This document shows, piece by piece, positions 54,295 through 62,851 of a stretch of DNA of 64,000 bases. The stretch lies in NCBI RefSeq assembly GCF_017876295.1, contig NZ_JAGINT010000002.1, positions 310,001 through 374,000 of the forward strand. Direction: 5' to 3'. The notes under the pieces were generated by a model that did not search any database, was not told the origin of the DNA, and saw only the letters and a program-made list of their open reading frames with translations. The stretch is from Kribbella aluminosa. Lineage in GTDB: Bacteria; Actinomycetota; Actinomycetes; Propionibacteriales; Kribbellaceae. How positions within the stretch are numbered: the stretch's first letter is position 1; every line of letters starts with the position of its first letter. The translations under genes were made by a program, and so were the position numbers.

Positions 54295-56193
54295 GTGAAG
54301 CGAACCACTGCCATCGTCTGCCTGAGTAGTCTGCTGATCACCGCCGGTTGTTCGGGCAGCAAGTCCGGCGGCAACTCCGGGAACGACGAGCAGAAGGCGT
54401 CCGGAGCGGTCATCAAGCAGTTCGCCGACGCCTGGGTGAAGGCGTGGGCGCCGAACGGGAAACCGGACGCGGCCGGCGCGCTCACCGACAACCCGACCGT
54501 GTTCGCCAAGCGCCTCGACGGCGTCGACAGCGCGCTGGTGGCGAGCACCGTGACGGTCACCCCGCAGAACAACCCGAAGTGCTCGGACGGCAGCAACTGC
54601 ACGCAGGACCTGGCCGTCGAGGCGCAGCTGCGCGGTATCGGCACGATGAAGTGGACGAGTACGGCGACAGCGGTGAAGACCGGTGGCACCTGGAAGATCA
54701 AGGCCTCCGGCGACACCATCTACCCGGGACTCGGCGACAACAACTACCTGAAGCGGGTCCGCGCGCTGCCGGCCCGGGCGTCGATCCTGGACCGCAACGG
54801 CGTCGCTCTGACCACGAATCGGCAGGTCGTGATCGTCGGCGTCGCGTCCGGCACCAAGGCGACCGCGGCCACCTACGCGGCCTTCACGCAGTACCTGCAG
54901 GTGGACGGCGCGAAGCTCGCGGCGCGGGCGAAGGCGGCGCCGGCCGGCGAGTTCGTGGACGCGATCACGATCCGCGCCGAGGAGTGGGACGCGCTGCGGC
55001 CGAAGATGAGCGCACTGCCCGGCGTGCTGACGATGGGCGGCACCCAGTCGCTGCCGCCGACCGCGACGTTCGCGAGGTCGCTGATCGGCACCATGAACAC
55101 CGCGACCGTGGACACGCTGAAGAACGCCGGCCCGACGGCCTCGGCGCAGGACCAGGTCGGCACGACAGGCCTGCAGTACGCGTTCCAGCAGCAGCTCGCC
55201 GGTACGCCGGGCGGCACGGTCGCGCTGCGGGACGGCAAGACGAAGCTGACCATCAAGACCGTCTTCACCCAGCAGGGCGCCGCCGGCAAGCCGGTGAAGA
55301 CGACCATCGACACGAACATGCAGAAGACCGCCGAGGCCGCGCTCGCGACCAGCAAGCTGCCGGCGTCGCTGGTCGCGGTGCAGGCGTCGACCGGGCAGAT
55401 CCTGGCGGCGGCGAACGGCCCGCAGTCGACCAACTACAACCGCGCCTTCCAGGGCCGGTACGCGCCGGGTTCGACGTTCAAGATCGTCACATCTGCCGCA
55501 CTGCTCGGTGCCGGTGAGACCACGACGACACCGCTTCCGTGTACCCCGACGATCAACGTGTTCGGCAAGACCTTCAAGAACTACGACGGTCTGACGGCGT
55601 ACGGCGCGGGCACGATGCAGAAGGCGTTCAACGAGTCCTGCAACACCGCGTTCATCTCGCAACACGCGAAGCTGTCGAAGGACGCGATGACGAAGGCCGC
55701 CGCGATGTTCGGCATCGGCCGCGAACTGGGCCTGTCGGTCGGCGCGTACGGCGGTCAGGTGCCGGCGCCGAAGGACGACGTCGAGGAGGCCGCGTCGATG
55801 ATCGGCCAGGGCACGGTCACCGCCAGCCCGCTGGCGATCTCGCTGGTGGCCGCGACGGTCGACCACGGTACGGCGATGAAGCCCGTACTGGTGCCGGGCA
55901 AGGACGCGGCCGGCGCGGCTGCCTCACCACTGCCCGCGGCGACGGTGGCGGCGCTCCAGACGTTCATGCGGACGACGGTGACCGGCGGTACCGCGAGCGT
56001 GCTCGCCGGGAACGGCGCGGTCGCGGCGAAGACCGGTACCGCCGAGGTCGTGGTGAACGGCAAGGTCACCACCAACGCCTGGATGGCCGGCTACCGCGGC
56101 GACGTCGCGTTCGCGGTCATCGTCGAGGGCGGCGCCTCCGGCTCCCACACGGCGGGCCCGATCCTGAAGACCTTCCTCTCCAGCTTCAAGTGA
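54295..56193 (+). CDS. Lipoprotein penicillin-binding transpeptidase (class B, MecA-like N-terminus)
   Basis: GTG 54295 gives 632 aa with lipobox ITAGC (VKRTTAIVCLSSLLITAGC). An NTF2-like MecA N-terminal domain (about 45-150) is followed by a dimerisation part (RASILDRNGVAL) and the transpeptidase. Active-site motifs: S393-TFK (GSTFK), S448-CN and K579-TG (AAKTGTAEV). It cross-links peptidoglycan. As a non-FtsI, lipid-anchored type it resembles mycobacterial PbpA-like and beta-lactam-tolerant paralogues. Low drug affinity is possible but not shown. In-frame GTG 54262 is an alternative start. Confidence 0.92.
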   Translation: MKRTTAIVCLSSLLITAGCSGSKSGGNSGNDEQKASGAVIKQFADAWVKAWAPNGKPDAAGALTDNPTVFAKRLDGVDSALVASTVTVTPQNNPKCSDGSNCTQDLAVEAQLRGIGTMKWTSTATAVKTGGTWKIKASGDTIYPGLGDNNYLKRVRALPARASILDRNGVALTTNRQVVIVGVASGTKATAATYAAFTQYLQVDGAKLAARAKAAPAGEFVDAITIRAEEWDALRPKMSALPGVLTMGGTQSLPPTATFARSLIGTMNTATVDTLKNAGPTASAQDQVGTTGLQYAFQQQLAGTPGGTVALRDGKTKLTIKTVFTQQGAAGKPVKTTIDTNMQKTAEAALATSKLPASLVAVQASTGQILAAANGPQSTNYNRAFQGRYAPGSTFKIVTSAALLGAGETTTTPLPCTPTINVFGKTFKNYDGLTAYGAGTMQKAFNESCNTAFISQHAKLSKDAMTKAAAMFGIGRELGLSVGAYGGQVPAPKDDVEEAASMIGQGTVTASPLAISLVAATVDHGTAMKPVLVPGKDAAGAAASPLPAATVAALQTFMRTTVTGGTASVLAGNGAVAAKTGTAEVVVNGKVTTNAWMAGYRGDVAFAVIVEGGASGSHTAGPILKTFLSSFK

Positions 56194-56198
56194 GAGGT

Positions 56199-57000
56199 TC
56201 AGGTGCTCTCGGGCACGGCCCAGAGGCCGGCCCGCTCGTTTCCGGGGCGGCGGTAGGCGCTCAGGTCCAGGTCGCGGACCTGCTCCCCGAGGACAGCGGT
56301 CAGGGTCTCGACCGTCGGGTAGCGAGACGGGATCTCGGCTGAGACGAGGTTCTCGAGTCGGACGCCGGGACCGCGAGGAGCCACGATCGTGCGGGTGAGT
56401 CGTTCGGCGACCGTGGCGATCGAGACGGTGCCCAGCTGACAGAACGGGAGCTGCACGGCGGACAGGTCGACCTGGTGATCCGGTTCGTCGACGACCACGC
56501 CGAGCCGGTACAGGTCGAATTCCAAGGTTTCGTCGGTGCGGGCCAGGTACCGCGCCAGCTCTTCGACGACGTACTTGGAGAATCCGTACGGGTTCGCGGA
56601 CAGGCACGGATGGTCCGCGGGGATCGGTAGCTCCCGCGGCAGGAAACCCTCGGTGAGGCAGCCCGCAGCCGCGATCGAACTCGCCACCACGAACCTGCGC
56701 ACGCCCCGGTCGATCATGGTCCGGAGCAGCAGGCGGGTCCCCTCGCCGTTGACCGCGACGGCGTCGGCCCTCGGTCGCCGCACCCGTGACTCCGGCCAGA
56801 TGGACGACAACGTCGATGGGTACGTCGTCGAGCAGCGCGAGGTCGGTGGGGCTGGTGAAGCTTCCGGTCCTGTTGAGGTCGGCATCGTTGGAGGGAGTTC
56901 GGCCGAACGCGATCACCGAGCATCCCGTGGATCTCAGGTACGGCGTGAGCCGCGAGCCGACGTACCCGCTCGCTCCGGTGACGAGGACCCGGGTCATCAT
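56199..57000 (-). pseudogene. NAD-dependent epimerase/dehydratase, frameshifted
   Basis: The N-terminal part from ATG 57000 has the Rossmann motif TGASGYVGSRL and runs to VVVHLAGVTGAATE. The rest (ADAVAVNGEGTRLLL, YGFSKYVVEELARYLA with the YxxxK active site, ending at 56199) is in another frame. Removing one C from CCC at 56768-56770 joins them into a 266-aa enzyme. Both halves are otherwise intact, so the break is recent or a sequencing error. The start overlaps the thioesterase stop (ATGA). Confidence 0.8.
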
Positions 57001-57410
57001 CGGTTCAGGGCGACGACGGTGCCCTGAGCGATCGCGCAGAGGACCGTCGTACCGGCGTCGTCGATCGTCGTGAGTTCACAGGTACAGGTCGCCTGGCGGC
57101 GGCCGGAGTGGGCAACCTTCGCCACTGCCCGAAGGATCTGTCCCTGGGCGGGACGAAGGTAGCTGATCGTGAACCCGCCGGTCAGGACCTCCGGGCCGAG
57201 CGCCGCGCCGCCCGCGAACGTGATCGCGTTGTCGGCGGCATAGGCAAGTACGCCGCCGTGCAGGAACCCGTTCTGCTGCTGGAGATCCTCGCGAACATCG
57301 ACCTCCAACGTCGCGCCGCTGTCCCCGAACGCAGTCACCCGCGCCCCCACCAGCACACTGAACGGCTGCGCCGCCAACAGCTTCTGTGCGACCTCCAACG
57401 TCAACTCCAT
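56997..57410 (-). CDS. PaaI-family hotdog thioesterase
   Basis: The protein is 137 aa with the hotdog signature NGFLHGGVLAYAADNAITFA and FTISYLRPAQGQILRAVAKV. Such enzymes hydrolyse acyl-CoA, often aromatic or short-chain. It is translated together with the broken epimerase gene. The start is ATG 57410. Confidence 0.88.
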   Translation of the reverse strand: MELTLEVAQKLLAAQPFSVLVGARVTAFGDSGATLEVDVREDLQQQNGFLHGGVLAYAADNAITFAGGAALGPEVLTGGFTISYLRPAQGQILRAVAKVAHSGRRQATCTCELTTIDDAGTTVLCAIAQGTVVALNR

Positions 57411-57454
57411 GCCGCTCAGGCTAAGGCAGACCGGCGGAGGCCCAAGGTCAGGGT

Positions 57455-57919
57455 GTGAGCGCGCCGAGAGTAGAACTTCGCCCGATGTCAGCTGCCGAGT
57501 ACCCGGAGTGGAAGGACCACCTCGCGACCTCGTTCGCAGCGGCGATGGGAGCGGCCAACGGGCTGGCCGCGGACGAGGCGCTGAAGGCTTCGTACCAGGA
57601 GACCGAGAAGCTGCTGCCGGACGGCCCGGACACCGAGCACCAGCTGATCTGGGTCGCGTTCGCGGACGACGTACCGGTCGGCACTCTGTGGATCAGTACG
57701 CGGTCGCGGCTGCCGTTCGTGTACAGCATCGAGGTGTCGCCCGACCATCGCAGGAAGGGATACGGCGGGGCGATCATGCTCGCCGGCGAGGAGGAGTGCC
57801 GGCGCCGCGGGCACGACGAACTGGAGCTGAACGTGTTCGGCGACAACCCGTCGGCGATCGCGTTGTACAACTCGCTCGGATACGCCGTGACCTCGCAGCA
57901 GATGCGCAAGAGCCTTTAG
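57455..57919 (+). CDS. GNAT family N-acetyltransferase
   Basis: The protein is 154 aa. The acetyl-CoA loop is clear (SIEVSPDHRRKGYGGAIML), followed by ELNVFGDNPSAIALYNSLGY, typical of GNAT. It acts on small molecules or protein N-termini; the substrate is unknown. It is divergent from the thioesterase with 44 bp between starts. GTG 57455 is used. Confidence 0.9.
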   Translation: MSAPRVELRPMSAAEYPEWKDHLATSFAAAMGAANGLAADEALKASYQETEKLLPDGPDTEHQLIWVAFADDVPVGTLWISTRSRLPFVYSIEVSPDHRRKGYGGAIMLAGEEECRRRGHDELELNVFGDNPSAIALYNSLGYAVTSQQMRKSL

Positions 57920-57942
57920 GGAGCTGTCTGATCAGGTCAGTT

Positions 57943-57975
57943 AGTATGGGAATCATAATATACGGGACTCATACT
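57943..57975. promoter_or_regulatory. Candidate operator upstream of NmrA-like gene
   Basis: AGTATG (57943-57948) is inverted as CATACT (57970-57975), with an AT-rich centre (ATAATATA). It lies 13-45 bp before the start of the NmrA-like gene. HxlR or MarR-type regulators often control such oxidoreductases; no such regulator is in the window. Confidence 0.45.
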
Positions 57976-57987
57976 TAGGAGCTGACG

Positions 57988-58830
57988 ATGATTCTGATCA
58001 CCGGTGGGACGGGGACGGTTGGGCGACCTGTGGTTTCGTCGCTCGCCGAGCGTGGGGCGGCGATTCGTGTGGTCGGGCGTTCGGTGGCGGAGGTGCCGGC
58101 GGGCGTCGAGCGGTTCGCGGCGGACCTCGGCGACCTGGCAGCCGTGGCGCCCGCGTTGAAGGGCGTCGACGTACTGTTCGTGCACCCGCGGGCGGTCGGC
58201 GAGCAGGCCGCGGACCTGGTCGCGCTCGCGGCTGAGAACGGTGTACGGCGGGTGGTGGTGATGTCGGCGATCAACGTCGACGACGATCCGGCGCTGCAGC
58301 CGTCCCGGTGGAACGGCGACCGCAACCGGGAGGTCGAGGCCGCGGTCGTGGCGGGCGGGCTGCCGTGGGTCGCCGTACGGCCGACGTCGTTCGCGGCCAA
58401 CACGGTCGGCCTGTTCGGGGCGCAGATCCGGTACGGCGATGTCGTCCGGGCGCCGTACGCCGACTTCGCCGAGGCGTTGGTCGACGAGGCCGACGTGTCC
58501 GCCGTACTGGCCGAGGTGCTGACCGACGACAGGTGGGACGGGCAGCGGCTCGCGGTCACCGGGCCGGAGGCGTTGACCCAGCGGCAGTTGGTGGACGTGA
58601 TCGGTACGGTCCTCGGCCTGCCGTTGCAGTTCCAGGAGGTCCCGGCGGAAGCCGCCGTCCGGGGGATGGTCGCCAACGGTCTGCCGGAGGCGTTCGCGAA
58701 CGCGCTGATGGACCGCTACGCGAAGGGCGTGATGGCGGCGGCGACGGACACCGTCGAGAAGGTTCTCGGCCGGCCGCCGCGGACGTTCGCGGACTGGGTC
58801 GCCGCGCACCGGGACGCCTTCCAGCGCTGA
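57988..58830 (+). CDS. NAD(P)-binding NmrA/HSCARG-like oxidoreductase
   Basis: The protein is 280 aa, atypical SDR fold. The N-terminal glycine motif is MILITGGTGTVGRPVV. RVVGRS after strand 2 suggests NADPH. There is no YxxxK catalytic motif, so it may sense the redox cofactor or reduce quinones. TAGGAG lies upstream of the ATG and a palindromic operator candidate precedes it. Confidence 0.88.
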   Translation: MILITGGTGTVGRPVVSSLAERGAAIRVVGRSVAEVPAGVERFAADLGDLAAVAPALKGVDVLFVHPRAVGEQAADLVALAAENGVRRVVVMSAINVDDDPALQPSRWNGDRNREVEAAVVAGGLPWVAVRPTSFAANTVGLFGAQIRYGDVVRAPYADFAEALVDEADVSAVLAEVLTDDRWDGQRLAVTGPEALTQRQLVDVIGTVLGLPLQFQEVPAEAAVRGMVANGLPEAFANALMDRYAKGVMAAATDTVEKVLGRPPRTFADWVAAHRDAFQR

Positions 58831-59025
58831 AAACCTGCTGGACGACGCTTTCCAGATCGGAATACCGTGGAGGTGGCAGCCGCACGTCGGAAGGACCCAC
58901 AGGGAGCGATGTCGACGCCTCGCCGAGACAAGGTTTGAGCTCGGTCGAGGTGCGTGGCCTGCGCTCTGCGCGTTTGCGCGTTGACGCTGCCCGGTCCCGA
59001 CATTCTCTCGAAAGCGGTGCATTCC

Positions 59026-60030
59026 GTGACGCCTGTTATCGCGGCACAAGACCTGACCAAGACCTACACGTTCCATCAGCAGCGCGCCGGACTCGGCGGC
59101 GCGCTGAAGAGCCTGGTACGGCGTACGTACGAGACCCGGCTGGCTGTCGACAAGATCTCGTTCACGATCGGCAGCGGCGAGGTCGTCGGACTGCTCGGCC
59201 CGAACGGCGCCGGCAAGACGACCACGCTGAAGATGCTGTCCGGTCTGCTCTACACGACCTCCGGCGACCTGGAGGTGCTCGGCCACACCCCGTCCGACCG
59301 CAAACCGGACTACCTGCGCCGGATCGCGCTGGTAATGGGCCAGAAGACCATGCTGTGGTGGGACGTCCCGGCGATGGAGAGCCTGCTGCTGCACAAGGAG
59401 ATGTACGGCCTGTCCACCGCGGTGTTCGACCGCAACGTCGCCGAGCTCGCCGAACTGCTCGAGGTCGAGCACCTGCTGAACGTGCAGGTCCGGAAGACCT
59501 CACTCGGTGAGCGGATGAAGCTCGAACTGATGGCGGCGCTCGTCCACGGCCCGGAGATCCTGTTCCTGGACGAGCCGACGATCGGGCTGGACGTGGTCGC
59601 GAAGGCCCGCGTCCGCTCGTTCCTGGCCGACGTCAACCGGCTCCGCGGGACCACGATCCTGATCACCAGCCACGACATGGACGACATCGAGGCGCTCTGC
59701 TCGCGGGTGATGATCATCGACCACGGCCGGCTGCAGTTCGACGGCGGGCTGGACGATCTGGTTCGTACGGCGCGGCCGCGCAAGCTGGTCCGGGCGACGT
59801 ACGCGACGCCGGTCGACGCCTCCCGGCTGGCGGCGCTGGACGGGGTGACCGGGGTCGAGACCTCCGGGCCGACCGTCGAGCTCGAGGCGGAACGGGAACG
59901 CGCCGGTGCGGTGATGGAGCAGCTGATCCGGCTCGGCCCGCTCGTCGACCTCGATGTCGCGGACGCCGACATCGAGGACATCATGCGCGACCTGTTCCTG
60001 CACCGCAGCACGCTGGGAGACGGCTCATGA
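59026..60030 (+). CDS. ABC transporter ATP-binding protein (ABC-2 / DUF990-type exporter)
   Basis: GTG 59026 gives 334 aa; in-frame starts at 59017 and 58954 are alternatives and no strong ribosome site is seen. Walker A: GPNGAGKTTTLKM. Signature region: KTSLGERMKLELMAAL, with SLGE in place of SGGQ. Walker B: ILFLDEPTIGLD. The H-loop is SHDMDD. The gene overlaps its permease by 4 bp. The substrate is unknown. Confidence 0.9.
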   Translation: MTPVIAAQDLTKTYTFHQQRAGLGGALKSLVRRTYETRLAVDKISFTIGSGEVVGLLGPNGAGKTTTLKMLSGLLYTTSGDLEVLGHTPSDRKPDYLRRIALVMGQKTMLWWDVPAMESLLLHKEMYGLSTAVFDRNVAELAELLEVEHLLNVQVRKTSLGERMKLELMAALVHGPEILFLDEPTIGLDVVAKARVRSFLADVNRLRGTTILITSHDMDDIEALCSRVMIIDHGRLQFDGGLDDLVRTARPRKLVRATYATPVDASRLAALDGVTGVETSGPTVELEAERERAGAVMEQLIRLGPLVDLDVADADIEDIMRDLFLHRSTLGDGS

Positions 60031-60839
60031 GCACGGTCGTCCGCAACCTCCGCATCGTCCGGCGGATGACGGCGGCGGAGATCGCGCAGCAGTCCGTGTA
60101 CCGCGCGGCGTGGATCATCTTCATGCTGGCGAACATCTGCGTACCGATCATCTCGCTGCTGATCTGGCGGACTGCGCTCGCGAGCGGTGCGCACCTGCCG
60201 GTCGACGAGCGGTACGTGACGACGTACTTCGTGCTGCTCGGCTTCGTCACGATGGCGACCTCGTCGTGGATGGCGGGGTTCCTCGCGCAGGACATCCGGC
60301 TCGGGAAGCTGTCCAGCTGGATGATCCGGCCGGCGTCGCTGCTGGTCGGGTTCGTCGCGAACAACCTGTCGGAGAAGTTCCTGAAGCTGATCGCGCTGGT
60401 GCCGATGATCGGGATCGTGTGGTGGATCTTCCGGGACTCGATGACGATCCCGGCCGGCCCGGGGCACTGGGTCCTGTTCGCGGTCAGCATCCTGCTCGGC
60501 GCCGTGCTGGTGTTCACGATCGACATCCTGATCGCGTCGCTGGCGTTCTGGATGGACGACGTGAGCGCGCTGGTGCAGGCCCGCGTGATCATCTCCGGCG
60601 TGCTGTCGGGCGCCGTCGTACCGCTGGCGCTGATGCCGTCCTGGTCGCGCGGATTCGTCGACCACCAGCCGTTCCGGTACACGGTGTCGTTCCCGGTCGA
60701 GATCGTCGCGGGTCAGCTGACGGGGCGGGAGCTGCTGACCGGGTTCGGCTTCCAGCTCGGGTACGTCGTCGTGCTCGGCATCCTCGCCAGGGCCGTCTGG
60801 GCGGCCGGGATCCGCGCGTACTCGGCGGTGGGCGCATGA
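60027..60839 (+). CDS. ABC-2 permease, DUF990 family (subunit 1)
   Basis: The protein is 270 aa with about six transmembrane segments (WIIFMLANICVPIISLLIW, FVLLGFVTMATSSWMAGF). It pairs with the following permease, as is usual for this two-permease exporter family. Start ATGA overlaps the ATPase stop. Function in actinobacteria is undetermined. Confidence 0.88.
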   Translation: MSTVVRNLRIVRRMTAAEIAQQSVYRAAWIIFMLANICVPIISLLIWRTALASGAHLPVDERYVTTYFVLLGFVTMATSSWMAGFLAQDIRLGKLSSWMIRPASLLVGFVANNLSEKFLKLIALVPMIGIVWWIFRDSMTIPAGPGHWVLFAVSILLGAVLVFTIDILIASLAFWMDDVSALVQARVIISGVLSGAVVPLALMPSWSRGFVDHQPFRYTVSFPVEIVAGQLTGRELLTGFGFQLGYVVVLGILARAVWAAGIRAYSAVGA

Positions 60840-61630
60840 GGATCCGGCTGCATGTGAAGCTGTGGCGGCGGTTCTTCCTGCAGGCCGTCGTCCGCGAGAC
60901 GCACTACCGGGCGCACTTCCTGACCACGTTGCTCGTCGGGCTGGTGCAGCTCGGGCTGGGGATCGTGCCGACGCTGCTGCTGTTCGGGTTCACGTCCGAG
61001 GTGCACGGGTGGTCGCGGGCGGAGGCGATCGCGCTGGTCGGCGTGTTCCAGATCGTCACCGGGCTGATCGCCACGTTCGTCGCGCCGAACCTGAACCGGA
61101 TGACGACGTACCTCACCGAGGGCGAGCTGGACGGCGTACTGCTGCGGCCGGTCTCGAGCCAGTTCTACCTGACCCTGCGGTGGATCAACGTCGCGGAGCT
61201 GACGAACGTTGCCAGCGGCATCGTCGTACTGGTGATCGGGCTGGTGCAGGCCGGGATCAGCTTCGGGCCGGGGCAGGTCGTGCAGGCCTTCGTACTGATG
61301 TGCTGCGGGCTGGTGCTGCTCACGAGTGTGTGGTCGGCGCTTGCCTTCCTGGCGTTCTGGCTGCAGTCGGTGAACCCGATCGGGATCGTGTTCCTGAGCC
61401 TGGTGGAGGCCGGACGATACCCGTTGGTGTTCTTCCCGGTGGCGGTGCGGACGTTCCTGACGTTCGCGTTCCCGGTGGCGTTCGCGACGACGTTTCCGGT
61501 ACGGGCGCTGGCGGGCGACCTCGGGTGGTCACCGGTGGCACTCGGGATCGGGCTGTCCGTGGTGGCCTTGCTGCTGGTACGGCTGGTTTGGCGGCGCGGG
61601 GTGCTGACGTACTCCAGCGCGTCCAGCTGA
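60836..61630 (+). CDS. ABC-2 permease, DUF990 family (subunit 2)
   Basis: ATG 60836 overlaps the previous stop (ATGA). The protein is 264 aa with six hydrophobic segments (FLTTLLVGLVQLGLGIVPTL, LTNVASGIVVLVIGLVQAGI) and a loop GELDGVLLRPVSSQFYL typical of the family. It completes the three-gene exporter. Confidence 0.88.
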   Translation: MRIRLHVKLWRRFFLQAVVRETHYRAHFLTTLLVGLVQLGLGIVPTLLLFGFTSEVHGWSRAEAIALVGVFQIVTGLIATFVAPNLNRMTTYLTEGELDGVLLRPVSSQFYLTLRWINVAELTNVASGIVVLVIGLVQAGISFGPGQVVQAFVLMCCGLVLLTSVWSALAFLAFWLQSVNPIGIVFLSLVEAGRYPLVFFPVAVRTFLTFAFPVAFATTFPVRALAGDLGWSPVALGIGLSVVALLLVRLVWRRGVLTYSSASS

Positions 61631-61648
61631 TGTGGTTACCTGTGGGGT

Positions 61649-62707
61649 ATGAGCTGGTGGGTCCTGCACGTGGACATGGATCAGTTCATCGCGGCCGTCG
61701 AGATCCGGCGCCGGCCTGAGCTTCGCGGGCTCCCTGTCGTGGTGGGTGGATCGGGCGATCCGACCCTGCCACGACAGGTCGTCGCCACCGCGTCGTACGA
61801 GGCCCGCGCCTTCGGGATACGGTCCGGGATGCCGGTGCGGGCGGCGTACAAGAAGTGTCCGGACGCGGTGTTCCTGCCGTCGGATCCGGCCGCGTACGAC
61901 GCGGCGTCGGCCGAGGTGATGGACACGCTGCGGACGTTCCCGGTGGTGGTCGAGGTGTGGGGCTGGGACGAGTGCTTCGTCGGCGCGGAGACCGATGACC
62001 CGGAGACACTGGCCGCCGAGTTCCGGGCCGCGGTGGTGGAGCGGACCGGGCTGACCTGCTGCGTCGGCATCGGTGACAACAAGACCCGCGCCAAACTCGC
62101 CACCAACTTCGCGAAACTCTCCAACACGTCCGGGGACGGCAACGGGATCTACCGGCTGACCGCCGCGAACTGGCGCGAGGTGATGGACCACCGCCCGGTC
62201 CGCGACCTGTGGGGCATCGGCGCCCGGATGGAACACAACCTCAACGAACTCGGCCTCACCACGGTCGCCGACCTGGCCGCCGCCGACGTCGACACCCTCA
62301 AGAAGCGCTTCGGCCCCAACATGGGCACCTGGTACGCCGCCCTCGGCCGCGGCCTCGGCGACACCCAACTCACCGACGTCCCCCGCGAACCGGTCTCCCG
62401 CAGCCACGAGGAAACCTTCCCGTCGGACCTCGTCGAGCGTCCTGACGTGGAACGCGAACTCCGCCGCATCGCCCTCGAGGTCACCCGCGAGGTCGTGGCC
62501 GAAGGCCGCACCGTCCAACGCGTCTCGGTCAAGGTCCGCTTCATCAACTTCTACACCCCGATCAAAAGCCGCAAACTGAAGTCCTCCACCCAGGACCCCG
62601 AGCTGGTCGCCACCACAGCCCTCTCCATCCTCGAAAAGTTCACCCTCAACCGCCCCATCCGCCTCCTCGGCGTCCGCGTCGAGTTCGTCCCCTCGCCGCT
62701 TATATAG
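61649..62707 (+). CDS. dinB: Y-family DNA polymerase IV, DinB2-like with Ile14 at the steric gate
   Basis: The protein is 352 aa. Catalytic carboxylates: D9 (HVDMDQF), D107 and E108 (WGWDECF). Palm, finger, thumb (ELGLTTVADLAAADVDTLKK) and little-finger domains are complete. There is no beta-clamp-binding tail beyond SPLI. The residue after F13 is Ile14. In most DinB proteins it is Phe or Tyr; it blocks ribonucleotides. Mycobacterium smegmatis DinB2 has Leu14 there and is known to insert ribonucleotides readily. The N-terminus here resembles DinB2 as I recall it. It starts 18 bp after the exporter. Confidence 0.92.
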   Translation: MSWWVLHVDMDQFIAAVEIRRRPELRGLPVVVGGSGDPTLPRQVVATASYEARAFGIRSGMPVRAAYKKCPDAVFLPSDPAAYDAASAEVMDTLRTFPVVVEVWGWDECFVGAETDDPETLAAEFRAAVVERTGLTCCVGIGDNKTRAKLATNFAKLSNTSGDGNGIYRLTAANWREVMDHRPVRDLWGIGARMEHNLNELGLTTVADLAAADVDTLKKRFGPNMGTWYAALGRGLGDTQLTDVPREPVSRSHEETFPSDLVERPDVERELRRIALEVTREVVAEGRTVQRVSVKVRFINFYTPIKSRKLKSSTQDPELVATTALSILEKFTLNRPIRLLGVRVEFVPSPLI

Positions 62708-62731
62708 CTTTGTTTGCAGAAAGTTATATAC

Positions 62732-62848
62732 GTGAGAGGTGCGAACCAACTGTCGGTCTCGACAGGAAAGCGCGACCGCGGATGGATCGCGCGCGAGGTG
62801 ATCACCACCCTCGACGACTTCGCAGTCCGCGCGGGCCGCCGTAGCTGA
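62732..62848 (+). CDS. Possible 38-residue small protein
   Basis: GTG 62732 opens a frame to TGA 62846 reading VRGANQLSVSTGKRDRGWIA, then REVITTLDDFAVRAGRRS. Codon third positions are GC-rich and the composition is natural. It follows an AT-rich patch with two TTATATA units (62699 and 62724). There is no ribosome site, so it might be leaderless or the tail of a lost gene. Family unknown. Confidence 0.4.
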   Translation: MRGANQLSVSTGKRDRGWIAREVITTLDDFAVRAGRRS

Positions 62849-62851
62849 GGC

